DNA of 29,557 nucleotides. Source: Bremia lactucae. Taxonomy: Eukaryota; Oomycota; Peronosporomycetes; Peronosporales; Peronosporaceae. The stretch spans positions 2,903,244 to 2,932,800 of the forward strand of contig NC_090616.1 in NCBI RefSeq assembly GCF_004359215.1, given 5' to 3'. The notes under the pieces are model-generated. The model searched no databases. It saw only the letters and a program-made list of their open reading frames with translations, and was not told the DNA's origin. Position numbers and translations under genes: made by a program. Positions 1 through 11,100 of the stretch are shown in pieces; the first letter of the stretch is position 1; every line of letters starts with the position of its first letter.

Positions 1-1410
1 GGTAGCAAGCTCCACATGTCGACCGCAGATCATCCCCAGACCGATGGCCAAACAGAACGTGCCAATCGGGTCGTGGCGGATGTCTTACGCACTATAGCAA
101 CTCCCAAAGAGTGGAGCAAGCAATTGCCCTTTGTGGAGTTCGCTATAAATAACAGTGTCCACGCCAGTACGGGTGAGACACCGTTTTATATTAACGGACT
201 GCGCCATCCTCGGACGCCAGTCTCGTTTGTGCGCAGCCCGAGTCTTAGTGGGGGAGGGCCCCTCACTATGCTCGGTGCGAAAGAGGGACATAGTTTCGTC
301 AATATGACGATGACCCATGAGGGTATCATCTCAAAGACAGAAACTTGCCCTAGTGACCCTGCCAGTTTAGCAGTGGTCAATAAAACTACGCCTTATGACC
401 GACCTCTTGGCGGTATCATAGGCGAGTTTGATGCTAAAAGCGTGAGCGAGGCTCAACGCTTTGTGGATGAGCGATTAGCCATCACACGTAAAGTCCGTGA
501 CGCAATGGCAAGCGCACAGGACAAGCAAAAAGAATATGCGGACCGAAATGGTCGCAAAAACAATGAACGCTTTAGAGTGGGTGAAAAAGTACTATTAAGT
601 ACTGCTACCCTACCTAAAAATGCAATTTATGTACTACCTGGAGGTACTACGAAGTTGTTGCCGCGTTTCATTGGGCCCTTTACGGTGGTTGAAGAGGTTG
701 GAGACCTAAATTATAGGCTCACCCTTCCCCCGTGTATGAAGATGCACCATTTCAGACACCCCGTGTTTTACGTGGGTCGTCTGAAATGGTATGTAGACCC
801 AAATGAGGTCACATATCCCCATCTGGCAAAGGAGACCGATGGTGACGCCGACTGTGAGTCGAGCGTCGTTCGGGTGAGGGGGACGGTGAAGGTGAAAAGG
901 TATCAGACCGATTCCTCCATCCACGAACAGGACTTAGAGAGCGAGGGACATCACGCGAGTAACGCGGATCCCTCAGCATTATCCTCTCGAAAAGGTCCAA
1001 GCGAGTCTTCAGGCGTTCATAACCCTGACGAGCCTTCGCTCAGACATCAACGAGATCCGAGGTCAGTCGTGAGACTTGACTCTCGAGATCCGCAATACGT
1101 CGTTCAGCAGCGTTTAAAAAAAACGCCTGAGACTGAACGGACGAAGGTAAAGCAGCCGCGAGTAGGTGGGCGAGGTCGCCACTCCTATCGGGCGCCGCCT
1201 GCACTGGTAGATGCGGGTGGGAATCAACGCTTCCTTGTTTGAAGGTTGCTTGCCCACTGCTCCGTGAGGCAAAGGTATCAGACCCTCGTCCAATGGAAAG
1301 CTTACCCGAAGAGTTTTGACTCTTGGGAACCGATCGATACCCTACGTATTGATGTGCCCGGCTTGGTTGCTGTCTATGAAAAGGAGCACCAGCTGAGGCC
1401 TCTTCGCTAG
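1..1410 (+). pseudogene. Ty3/gypsy pol 3' end: integrase core tail, GPY/F barrel and chromodomain; one nonsense codon
   Basis: The window opens inside a Ty3/gypsy polyprotein. Codons from about position 16 read STADHPQTDGQTERANR, the stretch around the catalytic glutamate of the integrase DDE core. The integrase C-terminal barrel follows, with its GPY/F motif (LLPRFIGPFTVVEE, about 650-695) and a YVGRLKWY strand (about 770-795). A charged, low-complexity linker leads to a chromodomain-like end at about 1225-1408 (QTLVQWKAYPKSFDSWEP), as in chromoviruses. The frame is open from the left edge except for one TGA at 1240-1242, after which the same frame resumes to a TAG at 1408-1410. Integrase inserts the cDNA; the chromodomain is thought to steer it to chromatin marks. 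The single lesion suggests a fairly young copy, or a source for read-through. The left part lies outside the window. Confidence 0.88.
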
Positions 1411-2370
1411 TCTCAAACGAACTAGCAGAAGTAGCGTTGTGAGAAGAAACAGAGGGTACAGTACCGCCCATGATTTTTTTCACACGCAAGCGGGCGAAAT
1501 TATTTCGCTGCGACCGCTGTTTCATCGCATCGGAATGCGGATGATTGCGGCGCTGGAATTCCGCCTCGTATTGGTCGGGCGTTTCATTTGAACGCAACAC
1601 GACTGGAATAGGGAAAATACACCAAAGCGATTTTCCCTGAGCCCTCGATGCTTTAAAGACGCCATAATAATTATGAGTTTCTAGAAGAGCGCGCTCTCGT
1701 TTAAACAAGGCCATTTAGATGAAGTGGGCATCAGTGATATGCCACCCGTCACATAGCCACGTTCAAGACGACTGGCTTTTGACACCGACTGAGCACGTTC
1801 ACGTGTCGTTGGCGGAGCTTAAGGCTCCGAATCCTCTATGTCAGAACCATTACGGATTATAGTCTGAGCATAAGGCGTTGTGGTTATACCCAACGGAGAA
1901 GCGACTTCGCCTTTATCGGCAGCGCTCTGTCATGTCTTCAATCGAAACCTTCATCCGCAAATTGTAGCGCTTCATTTGCTTGACTAGTGATATAAAAAGC
2001 TCCTCGTCATAGTCAACTAATGTCTCGTTTGCGCTATACAGCGCAGACGACGAGACAGCATTCGTAAATGTTGCTGTGTCCATGTTGTGAGGCATGAGAG
2101 AAGTTTGGATGGGCAATAATGCGCCATCATCCTTCCTCATGAGCTCGTTGTCCGCATTACTACTATAAGGTGACAGCAACGATGTCGACTCATTGTAGTC
2201 GACAATGAGCGACGGATCAACAGCCTCACTGTAAAGTGGGATGAATTCTTAAGTCCTTTTAACGTTACAGCAGCAGTAGCTATTGGCGTTTTGACCTAGG
2301 TATTAGACGCTGCCGGCGTGTTCACGTGGCGCGGTGCACTTAGTGCGAGGTTGAGTAAGCGTTTTCGCAT
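1040..2370 (-). pseudogene. Antisense gene-like reading frame at the 3' end of the gypsy element
   Basis: On the minus strand a protein-like reading starts near ATG 2370-2368 and can be followed to a stop at 1040. It carries a few lesions: a TAG near 2300, frame changes near 2245, 1913 and 1715, and a TAA near 1808. The intact pieces are 2179-1913 (88 codons) and 1714-1040 (224 codons). The last piece begins MALFKRERALLETHNYYGVF and ends in a heptad-like tail (AERRIADLESQVSRLTSDL). I recognise no family. The frame lies between pol and an LTR, and its last 370 bp run opposite the pol linker and chromodomain, so part of the openness there could be a by-product of pol codon use. Antisense genes between pol and the 3' LTR are known in some plant Ty3/gypsy elements of the Tat lineage; whether this is comparable is inference. 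Confidence is moderate that 2370-1411 was coding, low for the overlap. Confidence 0.45.
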
Positions 2371-3142
2371 ATGACCCACCAACGTGGCCCCTTTTCGGTG
2401 GCATCTTTGGCGTCGTGTATATCAACCCAGGTCGCTAGAGTGAACTAGCGGCGCGTAAAGCTGCTCGCAGTTCCTCGCTCCTCTTTGACGAATTTAAAAT
2501 GTAAATTCGTTCTTTCAGGGGTGGTTGTGTAATGGACTCAAGTTGCCCTAATGCTACACAGTCCCCGTTAAGTACACTGTGTACTTAAGGGATGGTCAAT
2601 TACTTAATTGAAGTAATTAGACCCAGCACTCGGGTGTGGTTCACATTTGTGACCAACTCTTGTGTATGTGATGCACATGGGTGCATTCGCATTAGGAGGG
2701 ATGACGCCCAGCGTCATCCGTGATGACGGCTAGCGTCATCAGTTACGCGAGGTATGCGTACGTGGAGCCGGATTAGCGCTCCCGTGACGATACTTTACTA
2801 GAGTACTTAGTGCGATGGGTGTGGTCGCTAACGCACCACCACAACTACCTCACTGCATGCAAGAGAAGCTGATTTAACCGCTTCCTCGTTGTGCAAGGGT
2901 ATGTGTCTAAGTAGAGCGTGGCCGCATTACGACGTGCCCGCCTACACGACACGCGGCTTGAACGACAAGCTTAAGGAATTAGTACGTCTTGCTCAGTCTT
3001 TCTGCATGCTAATTACTAAGTTTTACTAACTACTTTATATGACTATTTTCCCTTATGGAAGCGGCGACAGCATCTAATTGCTTCGCCAGAGTCTTAAGCT
3101 TGTTACTGTAGGCAAGCAAATTGTCACCTTCTCCAAAGTATC
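2371..3142. other. Non-coding 3' region of the left gypsy element
   Basis: I find no convincing coding frame in this stretch, which lies between the antisense frame and LTR-1. It contains many short dyads, for example paired GATGACG and CGTCATC words at about 2700-2740. It also holds the block at 2543-2665 that recurs at 27403. No clear polypurine tract precedes the LTR at 3143. Confidence 0.5.
2543..2665 (+). repeat. Dispersed block shared with 27403-27528
   Basis: About 120 bp beginning TTGCCCTAATG and ending ACCAACTCTTGTGTA recur at 27403-27528 with small differences. The block contains nested dyads: AAGTACAC facing GTGTACTT, AATTACTT facing AAGTAATT, and TCACA facing TGTGA. It is likely part of the 3' untranslated region of this retroelement family. 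In the second copy it is cut exactly at the LTR start. Confidence 0.7.
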
Positions 3143-3645
3143 TGTAACGGGGTGTCCCGTTACATATGAATTACTTCTTATAAGAGGAATAACAATATTA
3201 TTTCCTATAAGAGGAAATAAACAAAAAATACAAGATTATCATCTTTATTAATTTTGACTCAAATTGTTCCAATATTACCAAATTTGGTAATATTGATGCA
3301 ATGAGACATTAGCTCTATGGATAAGTTTGTTTAAGACTATAACAACCCCGCCAATCGTTTCAAGACACAATTGTGCGGTGCGCAAGGAGGCGCCATACTT
3401 TGTTAGATATTGAGATAATGAATTCAGTAGTAGATAGTAGATCCTTAAGTAGGAAACTAAATATACTAATACAGTTTTACTTATTCTAAAGACTTAGTCT
3501 AGACCTCTAAGTTAAAGACCGTTACCTTAATAGAAACCTTCCTCTTAATCTTGTGTACGTGAAGTTTCGAGGCACCTCACTCACACTGTAATCAGTGTAA
3601 GGTTAACTAGTACTGATCAGTACTACTGTAAGGTGCTCTGTTACA
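3143..3645 (+). repeat. LTR-1, plus orientation, 503 bp
   Basis: The LTR starts TGTAACGGGG and ends GCTCTGTTACA, giving TG...CA termini. Most of its length matches the copies at 12874-13380 (+), 14166-14667 (-) and 15345-15648 (-). A GC-rich core (GTGCGCAAGGAGGCGCCATA, about 3378-3398) sits in AT-rich sequence and is shared by all four. Just inside, at 3648, TGGTAGCACTTAG begins with TGG as a tRNA primer-binding site would; I cannot assign the tRNA. The flanking 5-mers show no target-site duplication with any other LTR here. Confidence 0.88.
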
Positions 3646-3696
3646 CCTGGTAGCACTTAGTAGTCATATAAACAGTCCACGCACCTTCCATCCAAC

Positions 3697-4737
3697 ATGA
3701 ACATGTTGGATGTGGAAGGAGGGACCTTTCAAGTCCCTCAAGAAGGTAATCACACAACGCGTGAAAGGCTTACCCATTTGAGGGACCTTGAATAGAGAGC
3801 GATCGAACGAATGAGTTCGGTCGAAGGCGGGCCGAACGTTGGCGCTATGCTGTTCACTCTGAAGACAGATGAACAGCATGCGGCCATAGCAGAGTTCATT
3901 CAACACAAACTCGACGCGGTCGAGAGAAAATAGCCTTGCTTCACCAGCAAGGCTTTCAACAATTGGAAATGATGACACATCAGCATGTATATGCTGCTAA
4001 TGGGTCGACGCTTCCGCGTCAACCCGAAAGCTTAAAAATCGTAATCTCCAAGTTTAAGGCAGTCGAAGGCGACTCCCTTTTTAAATGGTTCGTCGAGTTA
4101 GACGACGCCATAGAAGCTCGCCATATCAGTGATGATGCGACGAAAGTGAAATTTGGCATGTCCGACTTAGCCGGATGTGCCAAATCTTGGGCCTTGGGGC
4201 TCAAGCTTCATGACTCATTAGTCTTTAGGTCGAACGATGTCTTTAAGACCCGGCTCAGACAAACATTCGAGCCGCCACCCGTGCCGAATATAGGTCTCGA
4301 GCCGGGTTCCTGAATTTGAAGCAGGACAAGCGTGACATACACGCTTATGCCCAACATACACGATATCTCGGTAGTTGTATCGTTAGTCATCCAATCGATG
4401 AACAAACACAGGGAAGTGTGTATATTAAAGGTCTCGCAGACGGTCCTGTTAAGACCCACCTGTCCCCGCTAAAAATAGAGTCGCGCAACCAAGCGATCTC
4501 TAAAGCGGAACAGGAGGACTTTAGTCTGAAACAGGCTTTCATCCACTCGGGTCTATATCGTCCACCGAGGCGACAAGAAAACGGATGTCCAGAACCCATG
4601 AATCTCTCGTATGTAGAGAGCGAGAAACCTCGCTCTTTCAGACGTTAACGGTTACAAAAATGTAATCGTTGTCAAAAGACGGGCCACGACGCCTATAAGT
4701 GTAGTGCCCCGCGGCCAGTGCCTAAAAAAACCGAGTG
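3697..4737 (+). pseudogene. Ty3/gypsy gag relic with CCHC zinc knuckle
   Basis: The reading starts at ATG 3697 shortly after LTR-1 and continues through several frames. An early frame runs to about 3930, the capsid-like part lies at 3936-4313 (SLFKWFVELDDAIEARH), then 4316-4648, then a zinc knuckle at 4661-4702. The knuckle has the exact CX2CX4HX4C spacing (CNRCQKTGHDAYKC). The same protein, similarly broken, lies at 28056-29068, and comparing the two shows that the frame changes are lesions, not introns. Gag forms the virus-like particle and its knuckle binds the element RNA. At least three frameshifts or stops make this copy non-functional. Confidence 0.8.
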
Positions 4738-4960
4738 AAAGATCGACCTCCTGCTAGAGACAGCGAAAGACGCAGATCTGACGCCGTTGCGAAATCGCAA
4801 TAGCGAGCCGGATCGTCTTAAAACTGTCGGGGTTAGTAGGTGCGGAGCGCCCTACTGATTCAGCAACGCCAAAAGAATTTGCAGGCCGTTTGACGAAAGT
4901 TGCTCCTCACATACAAACATTGTGTGTAACTGCCCCAGGGTAGGAGGTTAACCTCATCAC

Positions 4961-5791
4961 CCTGATTTAAAAGTGTCAAATAAGTTGCCACTTAAGTCCC
5001 TAGTCGATTGTGGGGCGTCAAATAATTTTATTAGACGCCAATCGCTAGAAGATCGCAGCCTCAAATTTATTGAGCGCGATATTCCTCTAACGAGAACGAC
5101 AGTGCGCCTAGCGACAGGCGCACCTGTAACGGTTAAGAAACGTGTAGTTAGTATCCAGTACACGTTAAAGAGTAAACACGACGATGATGATTTCATCGTA
5201 CTAGATTTGGATGACAAATTTGATGTTATCCTTGGATTACCATAGCTTGGAAAGTTTGAGCCATGTATAAATTGGCAACATCAAGCCGTGACGATGCCTA
5301 TCTCTTGTTCATCAGATGGCCAACTGATGAACGTCTTGGAGCGTCCACAAGCGTTACGAGTAATTGCGATGGCCTCACTTGTGATTCGGTCGTTAGCATG
5401 ACTGCACGAGACCTCGTGTGAGTATCCAACACCCTGTGAAGTTTGATCCCGTCGACTGTGCACAAGCACAGGCAGTGGCGAAATTCGACCACTCGAATTA
5501 GTTGAGTGGTACGAAACAAGGTGCTTGCTTGAAAAGCTACATTCAAGAAAGTTTGAAACGCCTGTCTATGAGATACAGTGCAAAAGCTCTAGATCGACTG
5601 GAGAGTCGATCGTAGATAATCTTGCTGTGGTAGCGCAACCACAGCTTGAGGTAGTTGGGGAGGATACTCCCCAAACAAAAATTAAGGGATCAAATCTTAA
5701 AGAATCTGTGGAAATAAGTCCCCGGAAACCTGTGGTCAGAGGCTCCCAGGTCCTTTGGAAACAAGTTTCAAAGAGAGAAATGAAACAATAA
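4961..5791 (+). pseudogene. Ty3/gypsy aspartic protease and downstream linker, truncated
   Basis: The reading at 4973-5245 contains a retropepsin active-site motif, LVDCGASNNF, followed by the typical FIVLDLDDKFDVILGLP stretch. The active site is D-C-G rather than the commoner D-S/T-G; the right-hand element has the same variant, so it is a family trait and not a lesion. A TAG at 5243-5245 sits where the family has the tryptophan of LPW, and the same frame continues beyond it. A degenerate linker is readable at 5525-5791. No reverse transcriptase follows, so the element is truncated. Retropepsin cuts the Gag-Pol polyprotein. Confidence 0.8.
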
Positions 5792-6250
5792 ATGTCTTCG
5801 TAAACAATGCATTAAGTTTAGGCGCTTATACACTTGATCTAATAGCGCCTCCAAAGTTAACTTCGAAGATAACTTAATTGCCAACGCTAGAACCGAAATA
5901 GTTCTTGCGTGATCTGCGTAGTGGCAAAGTCAAGCAGTGCGAGGCGGTCGCACTGAAAACAAAAATAAAACCGAGTCAGCAGGTGATTTTCTGCTGGCTA
6001 AAAAAGCAGTGGTCCATTTCGTACAGGATTCCATCGCTGATGCGGTGAAACAAAAATGGAAGAGCAAATATACTTGCCTTTAATGTTACTGACCTAGTCC
6101 TACTGTGACAGGTCACACAGCAACTCACAGAGAAAGTTCTTAGCTGTTATATATTGAGATCTCTTAGCAGTTTAACTACAGTAGTAAATAAGGCTACTAA
6201 ATGCTAGTAATTTTTACTACTGAATCAATACTCCGTACTTGAGGAGCCGA
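5792..6250. other. Decayed remainder of the pol linker; no gene seen
   Basis: Short readings resembling the protease-RT linker persist to about 6090, then coding character is lost. I see no further feature apart from AT-rich short dyads. Confidence 0.4.
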
Positions 6251-6389
6251 CACGTGTCATTCGTACCTAGCTGAGTCATAACGGTAACCCATCTATATTC
6301 CCAGATGTACTGACACACATCCTGACTATATGACATAGTCCAGATATCCTTAGTGTGTCAGTACACCAGTCACATGTGACCCCGTTACA
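6251..6389. repeat. Putative LTR terminus with stem-loop
   Basis: The stretch ends CCCCGTTACA at 6380-6389, the same ten bases that end LTR-2 and other LTRs here. A perfect 12-bp inverted repeat (GTACTGACACAC at 6307-6318, GTGTGTCAGTAC at 6353-6364) encloses a smaller dyad. I cannot find the matching start of the LTR. Because the termini are inverted copies of each other, the edge fits either strand. Confidence 0.4.
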
Positions 6390-8130
6390 CCCTCCCACAC
6401 CCAAATAGGGAACACCGTTTGCTGGAATGGGGAACCCGAAAGGAAGTGACACAACGAGTCAGCCACGCTGGCACCCACACACGTAGAACCATCGTAGTAA
6501 CTACAATGACGACTACCCCAAGACGCCCCCAGGGCCCTCGCAGACCATGACATCATCGTCGGATACGGTCACCACAACAACAAACGTCACGATGCCCATC
6601 GGGCACGCCGAAGAATCATCACTTGAGCTGCCTAAAACCGTGCGTGATGACCCACCGGATACTACGACATTATCTCCACGAGAAGCACCTCACCAGGACG
6701 CAAATAAGTCTAATGCGAAAAATCGTGAGCGTAACAACCTGCTCAGCAAGCTGCGTCGCATAGCTTCACGCAACGCGCTCCTCAAACATCACTTGAATTA
6801 GAAGCCACGTGCTGTGTCAGCTCTGTGAATTGCCGCGCGACGCCGCAAGCGACAAGAGCATGCTCAAGCACTGAAGTGTGCTTGCGAGTCCGACACACCA
6901 CCGTCATCCCCGATATTCACCGACGTGCAGCATGCCGACTTGACGATCACTGCCGACATGCCTTCTCCAGAATCAAAACCTATTTGCGAGTGTACCACGT
7001 GACGACGTCTCCATGGTACCCACAAGTTAGAGCCAAACCGGCGAACAAGCACCCCACTGTGTCCATCGGACCTCAAGGAGACCACAAGCGTCGTCGTGAC
7101 ACTTGTGTCCCACGAACGAGGGACCAGCTGCTTGCAGTGAAGGTTTGGCCCGTGGCCGACTTCGCGGAATACCTTTAATGACGCCAAGAAGGAAGAAGAC
7201 CTGTGGAGCAGGTCGACGAATGCTCACTGGTCCTTGATGACGACACTGAAGTCGGCCGAAAGGCTTACGAAGACCAATTTCGCCAGTGACTCACCGCCAT
7301 GAGATATCCCATCCCCGAATTCTTCAACTCGCCGCACGGCTCGACTGGTTGGCGCTCCGACGTCTTCGATTTCACATGGCCAAGGCGGTCGCTGATCGGC
7401 GGTGATATGTCTATCGTAGTATTGACCGAGACAGTCCCACCCTGACGCTCATTCTTCAAGAACTCATCATCAAAATCCAGAAGGAGAAACCACCCTACGA
7501 CATCGACCCGAATAGCTTTCTAGGCCCGGTCAGCAGGACCGATTGAGTGGCAACGCCTATAAGCGTTCAAGAGGTCCGCAGAGTCCTCCACGAGGCGGTC
7601 CTCCGGTTCCCACGTATAATGGACCTTCGGGTAGCCACGCCAGTTTACCCAGAACTCCTGCCGTCCGGCCTTACGGCGATGTCAGACCAAATTTTCCACA
7701 TGCAAGTATCGCTCCCCGTCGTGACCCAACAAGGGTTGAGGAGGACGGATCATACCACCATGATGCATCGCGTTCGTCTGGGGAGTTACGACCCCTTCAG
7801 AACACATTGGCTCCTGCCAGGATTGCTTACCGGCATGTCGAGACGACCTAACTGCCTTGAGGGATCGTCCCCGCATCCTCGAGGACCATGATCATGCGGA
7901 TGATCGTCGTGTGAAACATTGTGAGGAAACAGAGAGCTGTCAACGGCATCACTTAGAGCAGCTTGCGACTCAGCTCGACGACAGGATCGGGTATTTAACT
8001 GTGACGATGAACAAGGATTGTGAGCTCAACGCATGCTCCTGCACCTCCCTCGCGCCAGTCTGCGTACCCCCTTGGGTCATCCGTCGTACCCTTTGGGGCC
8101 ACCTGCGAATCCTTTATGGACGACCGGTCA
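6390..8130 (+). pseudogene. Degenerate retroelement-like region, unassigned
   Basis: Plus-strand pieces read like a disordered or coiled-coil protein broken by many frame changes: 6547-6801 (84 codons, Ser/Thr/Pro rich, ending KLRRIASRNALLKHHLN), a readable stretch around 7195-7290 (EQVDECSLVLDDDTEVGRKA), and 7543-7851 (RSRGPQSPPRGGPPVPTYNG). Position right after an LTR-like end suggests a gag of another element reading rightward. It could instead be an antisense gene of the minus-strand element whose integrase ends at 8132. I do not recognise a domain and no complete zinc knuckle is visible. Confidence 0.3.
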
Positions 8131-8131
8131 T

Positions 8132-11100
8132 CTACCAAGTGAGGAGTTTGCTGCGCCCCCGGCTGATGACCTTCATCGGATGATGGGACAGCTGTGGCGT
8201 CTGTGTCAGACCGTTTGCCGGATCAAGGTTGGCCTTGAGCATACCAACATAGAATGTCGTGTGCGTTGCCATAGCTGATGGCAAGTTCAAGGTGTAAGCA
8301 TTGCCGTGCACGCCAATGACCGTGAACGGTCCCACGAAACGCGGACGAAGCTTCGTACCTCCGACCGCTGATACCGCGTGCTTAGGTAGGTTCTTAGCAT
8401 TAAAAAGCACCAAATCACCAATCTTATAAACTTGCGTATTCCGACAATCATGACTGCCACTGTGTTCATTTTGAAGGCCTGAGCAGCAGCCATGGCGTTC
8501 CCGACACGTAGCCTAATGGCTTCATCAGTTTCAATAAACGTCAGCAAATTGCGTTAGACCCACGGTCGAACCCCATTTAGGCCTCTCAGGTCATTGGCCA
8601 CAGCCTCTCCCTCATCCACATTAGAAGCCATTGGCAACGATTGGGGGAGGGGGGGGGTACGCGGATGCCGCAACCCATTCACATAGAATGGGAAAACTTC
8701 TGTCGACGAATACACCGCATTATTTATTCCGAATTCCACTTGCTAACTGCGCACTCCATTGAGATAGCTCTTTCACGCAAACACTGTGCAGCACATCCTT
8801 CAAAACACGTTTAACCATTCGGTCTGACCATCCGTCTGCGGATGATCCGCCGACGACATATCCAGTCGAGTTCCATCAGAAAGGAAAGATGTTGCCGAAA
8901 GACGGACACAAACCGAGAGTCTCGTTCACTCACGAAAGAATCCGGATGTTCATGATGGTGAAACACATTGTCGATGAACAGCTGTGCCGCCTGCGGTGTT
9001 GTAATGCTTTGGCGAATCGCCACTAGTCGCACCATCTTGCTGAGGCGACAAACAAATATCATAATACCCGTATGGTCATGCATATACGCCGGAAGGTCGA
9101 AGATATAGTCCATGCTCACTGAGCGCCAATAATTCCGTGGGACCGGCAAACTCTGAAGCGGCGATTCCGAAGACGGCAGAGACTTCACGCTTTAACAAGT
9201 CTCGCACGTCTTGACATACGGCCGGACCCACTTGTACATGTGGGGCCATTAAAAGTCATGTGCCACAGATGTGTACGTCTGTGAGCGCCCCAATGCCCAC
9301 TATTTGGCGTATCTTGCGCTTCATAGAGAATTCGGCGACGTAAGTCTTCGTCGTTGAGGACGACCACTCGAAGAGGCGCTCAACGACTCCACAACTCCTT
9401 GAAATCCGGGTCTTGAACATACGCCTTGCGTATACGCTCGAACACTGACGATTCAAGGTGCACAACGTGTGCCACTTCGTAATCAGGACGTCTCGACAGG
9501 GCGTCCGCAGACACATTCTACTTTCCTGGCTTGTAAGCCACCGTAAAGTTGTATTCCGCAAAGAATGACAAATATCGCGCCATGCGCTGTGACAAATGGG
9601 GCGACTGAGCCACCGTCCATAATGAGGCATGATTTGTATAGACGACAAAGGGGTTGCTGCCCAGCAGGTGAATCAAAACTTGACAAGGGCGTACTTCATT
9701 GCGAGAAGTTCATTGTCGTGCACTGGATAATTCTTCTTAGCGGCCATAAGCTGCCGCGATTGAGACAAAATTACCCGTTCATTACCATTGCCATCCAGCT
9801 GCAACAGAGCACAGCCAATGGCAAAGTCTGATGCACACTAAATGGGCGATCCTCGTCCGGCACCGCCAATATTGGTGCCGACTGTAGGCTCAACTTAATC
9901 GCTTTGAAAGCTTGTTGAGTCTTTTCAGTTCACGACCAGACCACGTCGTGCTTCAGCAAGTTTGTCAATGTCCTGGCCATCTTTGCGTAATTCTCGTTGT
10001 ACTTGTGCAAATAGTTTGCGAGACCCAACCACCTGCGTAAATTCTTCTGGGATGACGGTGTTGACATTCTGCAATTGCACGAATCTTTTCTGGATCCGCA
10101 AGGATTCCACCCTTCCCAATGAAACATCCAATAAAGGGAATCTCTTCCGCTTTAAAGTGGCACTTGTTTATGTTCGCAAAAAAAATATTGATTCTCGCGC
10201 ATACACATCAACTTCGCTCGAAGGTTCTCGATATGCCTGAACATCCGTTTTACCCCCTTCCGCCTTGCTGTGAGCGAATATATCGTCGAAATACGTCTAC
10301 GCGAAGTGCCGCATCGGCCGCAAGAGTTGCGTAATCAGCCAATTAAACGTAGCTGGTGCTTGGGAAGCCCCTGGGGCATGACCAACCATTCCCACAACAT
10401 TCCACTGAGAGTACTTGCTGCTTTGAGAAGAATATCTGGTTTTCCTCATGAGTAGTTGATAATAGCCGTTGACCATGTCAAGCGCGCTATAAATACTGCA
10501 TCCGGCTATGTTGTTCTGCAACACATCATTCCAAGAGATTGGCGCAGATGCCGAAATTGTGGCTGCATTCAGCTTGCAGCATAAACCATGCGCCATTTAC
10601 CATTGGGCTCACGCACACAAAGCGTCGGCGACGAGTGTGGCGACTTCGACTCTCGGACTAGCCCTGGTGCGTGCTTTTCCGCAAAGAATGCGTCAACAGC
10701 GTCCACTTGATCCTTGGGCAGTGGTCATTGGCGCGTCGGACAGTACTTTGTACCCGACTCCAGATCAATCTTGTGGCGTACACCCCGATTTGGAGGTAAC
10801 ATAGAGGGAGGGATTTCCGAGACCACATCCGCAAACTCATTTAACAGAGGATAAAATGGATCCCTTGGATCCTTCAGGATGGCCGAGCCGTACCTCTTCT
10901 GACGATGAGCCTTGCTCTCCTCGTCCGACACCTCCGGGTACATGACCGTAGAGGTGTTCAATTCCACAGATGTCGCTTCGCGACGTGTGGGGACCGCATC
11001 TTCTAGCGAACCCTCCTTGAGGTCCGCTCGGAATTCTCTTCTGGATATCTTCTCAAGCTCGCACAATTCTTCGAGCTTAGGAAGCGGTTATACCGCAATC

